A DNA stretch of 11,524 nucleotides from the NCBI GenBank assembly GCA_041749275.1, contig JBGTBQ010000186.1, positions 1 through 11,524 of the forward strand, written 5' to 3'. The position numbers were made by a program, and so were the translations under genes. This document shows positions 1 through 6,258 of this stretch, one piece after another. The notes beneath the pieces were generated by a model. The model ran no database searches and had not been told where the DNA came from. It saw only the letters and a program-made list of their open reading frames with translations. Origin of the DNA: JBGTBQ01 sp041749275 (GTDB lineage Bacteria > Acidobacteriota > Blastocatellia > Pyrinomonadales > Pyrinomonadaceae). Numbering within the stretch: position 1 is the stretch's first letter; each line of letters starts with the position of its first letter.

Positions 1-1548
1 GAACTCAAGCTCCTTAAAGTCGAAGTCGGGGTTGGGCACGTCGAGCTTCATCTCTTCGGGCCGCCCTCGCGGGTTGATGGTGAAGGTGACGAAGCCGCGC
101 GGGAAGGGATAGACGATGGAGTCGCGCCATTTGATGCGGAAGGTGTCGAAGTGCCAGTGTTCGAGGTCGCCGACGAAGTTGGGCGAGGGGACGAGGCGCA
201 GGACGAGCTTGCCGTCCACCACCTCGACCCTTGCATCGCCGAACATCGCGCCGGTGTAGGCGCCGGCGTAAGCCGCGAGCGGGAGCGACGGCTTGGTATC
301 GGGGACGCGCGAGTCTTCGACCTTTTTCGCGGCGGCGGCGGCGGCTTCCTTGCCCTGTTTCGCGCGGGCGAGATAGTCGGCGCTCCAATCGCGCGCGGGC
401 ACGCCGAGAAACGTGTCGAAGACCTTGTTGACGAGGATATTCGAGAGAGGCGTCTCCGAGTTGGTGAGGACGACGAGGCCGAGGTTCTCTTCGGGCAGCA
501 TCGCCACCTGCGAGATCATGCCGTCGAGTCCGCCGCCGTGTGAGACGACCTTGCGTCCGTGATAGTCGCTGAGAGACCAGCCGAGGCCGTAGAGGTTGAA
601 GTGTCGCGTTGGGTTGAACTTCTCCGCCGCTTCGCTCGTGCCGCCGACGATGGTGTGCGGCGTCCACATCTCGCGCGAACGGTCGGCGCTGAAAATCTTC
701 CTGCCTTCGTAAGCGCCGCGACCGAGTTGGAGACGAATCCACTGGGCCATCTCCGCGACCGAAGAGTTAATGGCCGCCGCGCCGCCTGAGTTATCCACGT
801 TGTCGTAACGGATGACGCGCAGTTTACCGTCCAACTCGTTGTGCGGCGTGGCGATGTTGTCGGTCTGCAAAAGCTCCGCGTGCTTCGTCGTCGTCCGGCG
901 CATACCGAGCGGCGAGAAAAATCTCTCCTTTACGAAGTCGTCCCAACTCTTGCCGGTGACGGCGGGGACGATCTCGCCGGCGGCGAGGAACATGATGTTC
1001 TGATAGCCGTAGGCCGAGCGGAAGGACGAAGTGGGTTTGAGGAATCGGACGCGGCGGAGGATTTCGTCGCGGTTGTAGGTGGTCTCGAACCAGAGCAGGT
1101 CGCCGCCGAAGGTGGCGAGGCCGCTGCGATGGCTGAGGAGGTCGCGCACCGTTAGCTCGCGCGTGACATAAGGGTCGTAGAGCTGGAAGCCCGCGAGGTG
1201 TTTCGTCGCCGGGTCGTTCCAACCGATCTTCTTCTCATCAACGAGGATGGCGAGCGCGGCGGCGGTGAAGGCTTTTGAGTTCGAGGCGATGGCGAAGAGC
1301 GTGTCGGCGTCCACGCTGGCCGCCTTGCCCAACTCGCGCACGCCGTAACCTTTGGCGAACACCACCTTGTCATCCTTCACAATCGCCACGGCGAACCCCG
1401 GCGCCTTCCAGTCCGCGCCGGCCTTCGCGGCATAAGCGTCAATCTCTTTCAGACGCTCCGCGAGGGGAGGCGTCTGCGCGAGGAGCGAAGGCGTGAGGAT
1501 GAACAGTAGTAGAAAGAGAAGTGGGAAACGAAACGAATGCTGACGCAT
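1..1548 (-). CDS. Secreted beta-lactamase-fold serine hydrolase, 3' end cut by window edge
   Basis: Serine hydrolase of the beta-lactamase/penicillin-binding fold (class C, esterase or D-aminopeptidase relatives). The frame is open from ATG at 1548 to base 1, giving 516 codons without a stop; the C-terminus lies outside but is probably only a few residues away. A hydrophobic signal peptide covers residues 1-24, with likely cleavage after LLA before QTPP, so the enzyme is exported. The catalytic motifs are complete: SNSK at 89-92 (nucleophile and lysine), YQN at 182-184, and HGG at 337-339 in place of KTG. After an Ala-rich linker (about 395-415), residues 420-516 resemble the DUF3471-type beta-barrel tail common in this family. 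A GAAAGG ribosome site lies 8 nt before the start. The family is certain; the substrate (peptide, ester or beta-lactam) cannot be read from the sequence. Confidence 0.88.
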   Translation of the reverse strand, partial: MRQHSFRFPLLFLLLFILTPSLLAQTPPLAERLKEIDAYAAKAGADWKAPGFAVAIVKDDKVVFAKGYGVRELGKAASVDADTLFAIASNSKAFTAAALAILVDEKKIGWNDPATKHLAGFQLYDPYVTRELTVRDLLSHRSGLATFGGDLLWFETTYNRDEILRRVRFLKPTSSFRSAYGYQNIMFLAAGEIVPAVTGKSWDDFVKERFFSPLGMRRTTTKHAELLQTDNIATPHNELDGKLRVIRYDNVDNSGGAAAINSSVAEMAQWIRLQLGRGAYEGRKIFSADRSREMWTPHTIVGGTSEAAEKFNPTRHFNLYGLGWSLSDYHGRKVVSHGGGLDGMISQVAMLPEENLGLVVLTNSETPLSNILVNKVFDTFLGVPARDWSADYLARAKQGKEAAAAAAKKVEDSRVPDTKPSLPLAAYAGAYTGAMFGDARVEVVDGKLVLRLVPSPNFVGDLEHWHFDTFRIKWRDSIVYPFPRGFVTFTINPRGRPEEMKLDVPNPDFDFKELEF

Positions 1549-1627
1549 GGCGAGTGCCTTTCGGTGGATGCTTATGCTCGTAGTTACATTTGAAGGTTGA
1601 ATATGCATCAGGGCAAGCTAACTGGCC

Positions 1628-1819
1628 CCGCCGCGTAGCGGCGTTTGACTTTAGCCGGGCGTTTCAACGCCCGGTCGGCCCACGGACAAACACCCCGTCG
1701 CGTCAGCGACGCCTGAACCATGCTCGTCCGTTCAGGCGTCGCTGACGCGACGCGACACGGTGTCGGCCTCTCCCCGGCCTTGAAAGGCCGGGCTAAATTC
1801 ACTCGCCGCTACGCGGCGG
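1628..1819. repeat. Inverted array of REP-like hairpins (MITE/BIME-like)
   Basis: Two arms in opposite orientation, each a chain of three small hairpins. The outer 16 bp (1628-1643 and 1804-1819) are exact reverse complements and are themselves near-palindromic. The inner arms 1696-1718 and 1730-1752 are exact reverse complements over 23 bp. Between them, hairpin 1655-1674 and hairpin 1773-1792 have the same hexaloop (TTTCAA, read in matching orientation) and 7-bp stems that differ at two positions, with each change matched on the other side. No transposase is present. It fits a non-autonomous palindromic repeat; whether it is mobile or merely structural is unknown. Confidence 0.8.
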
Positions 1820-1832
1820 ATTGATGCACAGT

Positions 1833-1854
1833 GGACAGGTGCTTGCACCTGTCC
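1833..1854. repeat. Perfect 10-bp hairpin, REP-like
   Basis: GGACAGGTGC is followed by TT and its exact reverse complement GCACCTGTCC. There is no T-run on either side, so it does not look like an intrinsic terminator. It sits 14 bp outside the 1628-1819 array, separate from it in sequence, and is probably another interspersed palindromic repeat. Confidence 0.6.
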
Positions 1855-1894
1855 CACAGTCCTCACATTATTTGAAAAGCGGAAGCCGCCGCAA

Positions 1895-1932
1895 GAAAAA
1901 AGCGGCGCGCCTCGAACCTTGAGGCGCGCCGC
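1895..1932 (-). terminator. Rho-independent terminator of the GWxTD gene
   Basis: On the minus strand, 29 nt after the TAA of the GWxTD gene, a perfect 12-bp stem (GCGGCGCGCCTC, positions 1921-1932 pairing with 1902-1913) closes a 7-nt loop. It is followed directly by TTTTTTCTT (1893-1901). Strong GC stem plus U-tract is the textbook form. It separates the GWxTD transcript from the serine hydrolase. Confidence 0.9.
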
Positions 1933-1961
1933 CGTTAACTCTTACACCTAGCTTCGCCGGC

Positions 1962-3620
1962 TTACTTCTTATCTTCCGTGACGGTGAAGCTCCGCGTCGG
2001 CGTGAGCGACTGTCCGGAGACGCGGTCGCGGATGCGGAGGGCGATCTCATAGTCGCCCGCGGGAAGCTCCGCGGTCGGAAGCAGGCGGGCGAGGGTCAGG
2101 CGCTGCCCGGCATCCGAGATGCCGCGCCAGTCTTCGGCCTGCTTGAAGACTTCCTTGCCGCCCTTCAGCAGGACGTACTCCACGTCCACCGAGGGACGCA
2201 AGGTCGTCTGGTCAACGCCCGCGTTGTAAATCTGCATGAAGATGCCCACGTCCTGCCCGCGTTTGAAGACGCCGGCGACGTTCGGGATGACCTTGTGCTG
2301 GCCGATGGTGAACATCCCCGGCAGTTGATCCCTGAGCGTCTGCAACTTCACGGCAAGCACCATCGTCGAGGCCGAGAGCTTGTCCGCCTCGTACTTCGGC
2401 ACGTAAAAGCCGACGGCCTTGAGCTGCTGCGAGCCGGAGTTGATGTCGCGGATCAGCAGGTCAACCTTGTAGTTGCCCGGCGGGAGCGGCACCACGCGCT
2501 GGTAGACCGACTTGCGCTCTTTCGCCTCCGCCAACTCTTCGACGGTCGCGGTCGTCACGACCGGGTCTTCAAAGCTGGTCACGCGGCGACCGTTGACCGA
2601 GGTCACGCGACCGTAGATGTTGAGACGCGCGATCTGCATACCGCCGGACGTGTCAAACTTCAGGTCGCGGTTGTCGGCCTGCACGGTGATGGCCGTGATG
2701 ACGCTGTTGTCCGACTGGCGGAAGAAGTCCACACGCGCGTCAACGTCGAGCGCGTTGAGGTCTTCGACCGGGCTGCTGACGAGCTTGAGCAGGTTCTGTT
2801 CCAGCGCCTCGTTGATTTGCGGCGGCTTCTGGAGGTCAACGATGCGCTGCATCCACTCGAACTGGCTGTCCTGCACGCGCCCGCCCGGCCCGTTATAGCC
2901 GAAGCTGCCGTAGCCGGCGATGCGGTCGGACTTGTCCGAGAGGCCGAGCTGCTCGTTGAGCGTCAGGCCCGCGCCGGGGATGTGCAAGAGCGCATCCTTC
3001 TCGTTGGGCGAGCGGGCGATGCGATATTCACCGGAGCCGGTCGGGTCCACGAACTCGATCTCGATGCCGGAGCCGACGCCGGGCAGGTGACGGTAGAACC
3101 AAGTCTCGAAGGGATAGGTCGAGGTCGAGCCGCCGCCGTGGTACGAGGGGCGGTCGTACTGGCCTCCCATCGGGTGCGTCTCTTTCTCGTGCGGCGGGCC
3201 GTACATGATGTAGATGCGCCCGCGGTCGGACTTCCATCCCGGAATGCCGGAGGCGAAGTGCTGGTTGGCGTAGGCGATGCGCTCGAAGTGCTCTTCGAGG
3301 TATTCGTTCACCTCGGTGTCGGGGTTCGGGTCGCGACGACGCCAGAACATCTCGATATACTGCTCGCGCTCCTCGTCGGTGGCGAGCTTCTTGAACGCTT
3401 TCTTCTCGTCCTCGGTGATGATGTAGGCGACATCTTCGTTGATCCACTTCTTGAAGATGTCATTCCGCTCCTTCTTGACCGTGCGGTCACGGTCGGGCAC
3501 GTCCTGAGCGTCCTGCTTCTTTTTGCTCTTGTCCTTCTGCGCCCAGACGGGGGCGACGGGGACGATGAAGAGCAGGCTGAGGGCTAGGGCCAGAGAGCGC
3601 GTCCAATGTTGACGGGCCAT
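1962..3620 (-). CDS. Secreted GWxTD-domain protein
   Basis: 552 residues. The GWxTD family is abundant in Acidobacteriota and related phyla; its biochemical role is unknown to me. A Sec-type signal peptide spans residues 1-27 (MARQHW then a hydrophobic core ending PVWA, cleavage before QKD), followed by a Lys/Asp-rich stretch. The family core is at about 55-145: a tryptophan- and arginine-rich segment (FWRRRDPNP, 92-100) then PGWKSDRGRIYIMYGPP (127-143). The signature here is GWKSD, with Ser for the usual Thr. A Gly-rich patch (162-167) and a helical middle follow, then two beta-sandwich-like segments (about 295-400 and 440-552), each with a PxGxYxxxxxIRD pattern (380-392 and 520-532). The frame is open further upstream to 3800, but ATG 3620 is chosen because AGGAG (3630-3634) lies 9 nt before it and the signal peptide begins there. 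It has its own promoter and terminator. Confidence 0.9.
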   Translation of the reverse strand: MARQHWTRSLALALSLLFIVPVAPVWAQKDKSKKKQDAQDVPDRDRTVKKERNDIFKKWINEDVAYIITEDEKKAFKKLATDEEREQYIEMFWRRRDPNPDTEVNEYLEEHFERIAYANQHFASGIPGWKSDRGRIYIMYGPPHEKETHPMGGQYDRPSYHGGGSTSTYPFETWFYRHLPGVGSGIEIEFVDPTGSGEYRIARSPNEKDALLHIPGAGLTLNEQLGLSDKSDRIAGYGSFGYNGPGGRVQDSQFEWMQRIVDLQKPPQINEALEQNLLKLVSSPVEDLNALDVDARVDFFRQSDNSVITAITVQADNRDLKFDTSGGMQIARLNIYGRVTSVNGRRVTSFEDPVVTTATVEELAEAKERKSVYQRVVPLPPGNYKVDLLIRDINSGSQQLKAVGFYVPKYEADKLSASTMVLAVKLQTLRDQLPGMFTIGQHKVIPNVAGVFKRGQDVGIFMQIYNAGVDQTTLRPSVDVEYVLLKGGKEVFKQAEDWRGISDAGQRLTLARLLPTAELPAGDYEIALRIRDRVSGQSLTPTRSFTVTEDKK

Positions 3621-3812
3621 CGCTGTAAACTCCTGTGTCTGGTGAACCAAATTTCCGCTTGTCGCCCGCCGGCTAAGTGCGGGCTTTGTGTTTGAAGTGT
3701 CCGTTGGAAACTTCCGCGACCGGAACCACGAAAATGGCGACGCTGGATCGCCGCGAAAGTGCGTCTCATCGAAGAGGCGTCGAACCCAGTCATCGCCCAA
3801 CTTTCGGGCCGG

Positions 3813-3842
3813 ATTTTAGAGCCTTTTGAGAGACACAGTCAA
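3813..3842 (-). promoter_or_regulatory. Sigma-70-like promoter for the GWxTD gene
   Basis: On the minus strand TTGACT (3837-3842) is followed after 18 bp by TAAAAT (3813-3818). Transcription would start near 3806, giving a leader of about 185 nt before ATG 3620. The leader contains a small GCCCGC/GCGGGC hairpin (3665-3685). Both hexamers match the consensus at five of six bases; usage is inferred, not shown. Confidence 0.5.
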
Positions 3843-3879
3843 GATGCCGGCGGCGGCGTTTCGGTTGCCCGACAAGCAG

Positions 3880-3955
3880 GGATGAAGGATGAGGGATGGG
3901 GGATGAAATATAGGCAAACCCGGCTTTTTCATCCTTCATCCTTCATCTCTTATCC
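3880..3955. repeat. Inverted pair of 7-bp tandem repeats at the tatC stop codon
   Basis: Left arm 3880-3907 is four exact-length heptamers: GGATGAA, GGATGAG, GGATGGG, GGATGAA. Right arm 3928-3955 is four heptamers of the complementary sense: TTCATCC, TTCATCC, TTCATCT, CTTATCC. A 20-bp spacer separates them, so the transcript can fold into a long imperfect stem. The tatC stop (TAA, 3950-3952) lies inside the outermost unit of the right arm. The layout resembles the short tandemly repeated repetitive (STRR) heptamers described in cyanobacteria. Confidence 0.85.
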
Positions 3956-5023
3956 TTCCGCTGTCCGTGGCCTGCCGAACATCCACGCGATGAAGATGGA
4001 GATAAGGTACAGCACGGCCATCGGCGCGGCGAAGAGCATCATGTTGAACATGTCGCTGGTGGGCGAGAGCACGGCGGCGGCGATGAGGATGATGATGGTC
4101 GAGATGCGCCAGTGGCTGACGAGGAACCCCGCGTTGATGATGCCGATGCGTGAAAGAACGTAGGTGACCGCCGGCATCTGGAAGACGACGCCCATCGCGA
4201 GCATGATGAGGATGATGAAGTCGAAGTAGTCGGTCGCGTTCAGAAAGAGCCGGAAGTCGTCGCCGAGGCCCAACAGATATGTGACCGCCGGGGGGAAAAG
4301 CACGTAGTAGGCGAAGGCCGCGCCGACGAGGAAAGAGATGGTCGAGAGAAAGATGAATGGCAGCGCGTAGCCGCGTTCGTGCGGGTAGAGGCCGGGCGCG
4401 ATGAAGGCCCAGATTTGCCACAGGAGGAACGGCACCGAGATGCAGACCGCCGCGTAGAGCGAGACTTGCAGGTAGAGCGAGAAAGGCTCGATGGCGGTGC
4501 GGACGACGAGCCGGTCGTCGCCGCCCGCCGGGTCTCCGGGGCGTCCCTGAAAGTCCGCCGGCAGGCGGACGCCCTTCGGAATCACGGTCGGGCCGGAGAA
4601 GATGGGTTCATCCGTGAAGATGCCCAACTGTCCCGTTTGGTCGCGCGCCACACGCGCCATGACCGAGGCGCCGACGGGGATCAGTCCCGTGCCGAGCTTT
4701 GTCGCTTCCGCGAAGACGTAGCGACCGGCGTCTCCCTCCTTCAAGTCGTTGAGCGAGAGGATGGCTTCGCCGCCGGTCAAACCTTGCAGTGGGACGGGGC
4801 GGCGCGCGGCGTCGGCCAGCGCGCGGCGGACGGGAACGGAGAGGAAGTTGTAGATGTGGTCGGAGACAAACCAGCATCCGACGAGCGCGACGAAGACGAA
4901 CACGACCGAACGCATGAGCCGCCGCCGCAACTCGTCCAAGTGTTCGAGAAACGACATCTGCGCGCCGAGCCGCGACTCTCCGCGCTCGTCGTCCTGTTCG
5001 GTGTCGGCAATGGTTGACGCCAT
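3950..5023 (-). CDS. tatC: Sec-independent protein translocase TatC with enlarged first periplasmic loop
   Basis: Polytopic core of the twin-arginine translocase, which binds the RR signal of folded cargo in the inner membrane. 357 residues against about 250 for a typical TatC. Family marks are present: FLEHLDELRRRLMRS (25-39) before TM1 (about 40-54), IEPFSLYLQVSL (178-189), WAFIAPGLYPHERG (205-218) with the conserved loop Glu at 216, FLVGAAFAYYVLFP (231-244), and three further membrane segments to about 348. The excess length is one block of about 100 residues (71-170) between TM1 and TM2, replacing the normally short first periplasmic loop. It is rich in Gly, Pro and charged residues and predicted soluble. 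No clear ribosome site precedes ATG 5023. The TatB-like gene lies 237 bp upstream on the same strand. Family certain; the effect of the insertion is unknown. Confidence 0.95.
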   Translation of the reverse strand: MASTIADTEQDDERGESRLGAQMSFLEHLDELRRRLMRSVVFVFVALVGCWFVSDHIYNFLSVPVRRALADAARRPVPLQGLTGGEAILSLNDLKEGDAGRYVFAEATKLGTGLIPVGASVMARVARDQTGQLGIFTDEPIFSGPTVIPKGVRLPADFQGRPGDPAGGDDRLVVRTAIEPFSLYLQVSLYAAVCISVPFLLWQIWAFIAPGLYPHERGYALPFIFLSTISFLVGAAFAYYVLFPPAVTYLLGLGDDFRLFLNATDYFDFIILIMLAMGVVFQMPAVTYVLSRIGIINAGFLVSHWRISTIIILIAAAVLSPTSDMFNMMLFAAPMAVLYLISIFIAWMFGRPRTAEG

Positions 5024-5260
5024 CAGTGAAATTCAGAGCGTATAGCGAAATCAAAGCTCCGTCGGAGCGAGATGTTTGTAGCCCTGAGCCGATTATAGAA
5101 TCAGCAGCTCCGGAGGAGCGGAATGTTTAGAGTTCGCCCCTCCGGAGCCGCGGCGCAAATATAAAACTCATAGCTCCAAACATTCCGCGTCTGACGGCGC
5201 TGTCTCGCCGTCCTACATTGAACACGCACTTGAAAATCGGGTCTGCCCTACGTCGTACTT
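5024..5260. repeat. Palindromic repeat cluster between tatB-like gene and tatC
   Basis: Two similar direct copies (5055-5081 and 5106-5132) share the pattern AGCTCCG..GGAGCG.. followed by ATGTTT. An inverted partner of the second lies at 5172-5188 (AGCTCCAAACATTCCGC), so 5118-5132 and 5174-5188 can pair over 15 bp with one mismatch. A further hairpin, GACGGCG (5193-5199) with CGCCGTC (5206-5212), lies 49 nt past the tatB-like stop. On the minus strand a TATAAT (5092-5097) lies 70 bp before tatC, but without a recognisable -35 box. No gene is visible. Confidence 0.65.
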
Positions 5261-5683
5261 CTATAACCAGTCCTGCTTGCTGTCGGACGCGGAATTATCC
5301 GTGCCGGCTGCCTCTTCGACTTCTTCCGCGGCAGTTTCCGAATCCGTCAAGCCACGGGCGACGGTTTGCTCTTCGGTCGCATTCAACGCGCCGCCGTCGC
5401 CGCCCCACACGCCGGAGGCGTCGCCTTCGGGCAGCACGGCGGGCGACGCCGTGCCCGCTTGCTCGATGTGCGTGGCGCTCTCGGAGGAGCGCTCCATTTC
5501 GACCTCGTACTCCCACGTGCGCTTGAAGTCCTCGGACGCGCGTCTGAACTCGGCGAGAGCGCGCCCGACGGTGCGCCCGATTTCCGGCAGCTTGCGCGGG
5601 CCGAAGACGAGCAGCGCCACCGCCGCGATGACCAGCAACTCGGTCGTCCCCAGAAACTCGAAGACCAGAAGCATGACAGGCAT
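5261..5683 (-). CDS. TatA/TatB-family twin-arginine translocase subunit, TatB-like
   Basis: Single-span Tat component of 140 residues. The N-terminal membrane helix (about 5-27) carries GTTELLVI, whose Glu15 aligns with the helix glutamate typical of TatB (TatA usually has Gln). The FGPRKLPEIGR hinge (27-37) follows, then an amphipathic helix with alternating Arg/Lys and acidic residues (38-62, ending EDFKRTWEYEVE). The tail 63-140 is acidic and low in hydrophobicity, longer than in most TatA proteins (60-90 aa) and within the TatB range, so I lean to TatB. No second TatA/E gene is in the window; it may be elsewhere, or this subunit may serve both roles. ATG 5683 has no clear ribosome site; ATG 5674 in the same frame is an alternative. 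It lies between the VOC gene and tatC on the same strand. Confidence 0.9.
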   Translation of the reverse strand: MPVMLLVFEFLGTTELLVIAAVALLVFGPRKLPEIGRTVGRALAEFRRASEDFKRTWEYEVEMERSSESATHIEQAGTASPAVLPEGDASGVWGGDGGALNATEEQTVARGLTDSETAAEEVEEAAGTDNSASDSKQDWL

Positions 5684-5689
5684 GGATGA

Positions 5690-5765
5690 AGTTCACAGTT
5701 CAAGGCTCAAGGTTCAAAGTTCGCGTGTCAGTTTTGACTGTGAACTTTGAACCTTGAACTGTGAA
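5690..5765. repeat. Inverted pair of TTCAARG heptamer repeats in the VOC-tatB gap
   Basis: Left arm (5692-5719) reads as heptamers TTCACAG, TTCAAGG, CTCAAGG, TTCAAAG. Right arm (5738-5765) is four heptamers CTGTGAA, CTTTGAA, CCTTGAA, CTGTGAA, the reverse complement class. The spacer is about 18 bp. The arms nearly fill the 82-bp gap: the right arm abuts the VOC stop codon (TAG, 5766-5768), and the left arm ends 8 bp before the TatB-like start. Confidence 0.85.
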
Positions 5766-6131
5766 CTACTCTTTCTTGTATTCCGGCGGATAATAGATGA
5801 CTTCGATGGCGCGCCCGCCGACGCCCTTCGTGTAGAAGGAGAGCGAGCGGTCGCGGTGTTCCTTGATGGGGCGGTTCTCGCGCCGCGCCGCCTCTTCGAG
5901 CGCCTCGCGCGTCTCGACGCGGATGCCGAAGTGCGGCGGGTGCTTCGAGCCGGGCGGCAACAGCGCAAGGCCGAACCCGCGCGCGTCCCTCAGCATCGCC
6001 CAATCCTCGTAGAGCGTCTCGACGCTAAAGCCGAGCCGCTCGTACTCCGCCACATCGCGCCGCAAGTCCTCCGACTCGACCGCGATGTGATCCAGCACGC
6101 CCTCCACGCGCAACTCTGTCTGTGCCTGCAT
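5766..6131 (-). CDS. VOC (glyoxalase/bleomycin-resistance fold) family protein
   Basis: 121 residues, the length of one vicinal-oxygen-chelate domain with two beta-alpha-beta-beta-beta modules. The first begins VEGVLDHIAVES (9-20) and the second around HFGIRVETREALEEAA (67-82). Candidate metal ligands at the usual places are His15, His67 and Glu110 (AIEVIYYP, 108-115). The family includes glyoxalases, dioxygenases, epimerases and antibiotic-binding proteins, and the substrate cannot be called. The start is set at ATG 6131 because GGAGG (6137-6141) lies 5 nt before it; an in-frame ATG at 6143 would overlap that site. It lies 121 bp downstream of the nitroreductase and 82 bp upstream of the TatB-like gene; both gaps are occupied by heptamer repeats. 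Confidence 0.85.
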   Translation of the reverse strand: MQAQTELRVEGVLDHIAVESEDLRRDVAEYERLGFSVETLYEDWAMLRDARGFGLALLPPGSKHPPHFGIRVETREALEEAARRENRPIKEHRDRSLSFYTKGVGGRAIEVIYYPPEYKKE

Positions 6132-6151
6132 CACAACCTCCATGAGAAAAG

Positions 6152-6258
6152 GGATGAAGGATGAGGGATGAGGGATGAGGAAGAAAATCCTTCAACGATT
6201 TTCGCCACGTCTTCATCCCTCATCCTTCATCCTTCATCCTTCTCTTCATCCTTCATCC
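6152..6258. repeat. Inverted heptamer repeats (GGATGAR) at the nitroreductase stop codon
   Basis: Left arm 6152-6179 is GGATGAA followed by three GGATGAG units. Right arm 6212-6239 is TTCATCC, CTCATCC, TTCATCC, TTCATCC; after a 5-bp break, two more TTCATCC units follow (6245-6258). The spacer between arms is 32 bp. The nitroreductase stop (TGA, 6253-6255) is inside the outermost unit. Unit and layout match the repeat after tatC (3880-3955), so both belong to one family. Confidence 0.87.

Larger units (their letters stand above)
1549..1961. other. Intergenic repeat-rich spacer, no gene
   Basis: This 413-bp gap lies between the GWxTD gene and the serine hydrolase, both on the minus strand. It holds no convincing coding frame. 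From right to left it contains the GWxTD terminator, a separate 22-nt hairpin (1833-1854), a 192-bp inverted array of REP-like hairpins (1628-1819), and about 80 bp that must carry the serine hydrolase 5' region. I saw no clear sigma-70 promoter in those 80 bp. Confidence 0.7.

Noticed and set aside
14..742. 242-codon minus-strand frame near the left edge
   Set aside because: Extremely Arg-rich translation inside the serine hydrolase gene, in another frame that lacks its catalytic motifs.
2295..3587. 430-codon open frame on the plus strand
   Set aside because: It lies antisense within the GWxTD gene, whose signal peptide, motif and ribosome site are convincing. The translation is rich in Val, Arg, Asp and His without domains, typical of a GC-rich shadow frame.
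1..3620. Tat signal peptides on the two exported proteins near tatC
   Set aside because: The N-termini MRQHSFRF and MARQHWTRS lack the twin-arginine motif; both look Sec-dependent.
3621..3800. N-terminal extension of the GWxTD protein to ATG 3800
   Set aside because: It would bury the signal peptide 60 residues inside the protein and start upstream of AGGAG; the predicted promoter supports an untranslated leader here.
6152..6258. Heptamer arrays as a CRISPR-like array
   Set aside because: Units are 7 bp, contiguous with no unique spacers, and no cas gene is nearby.
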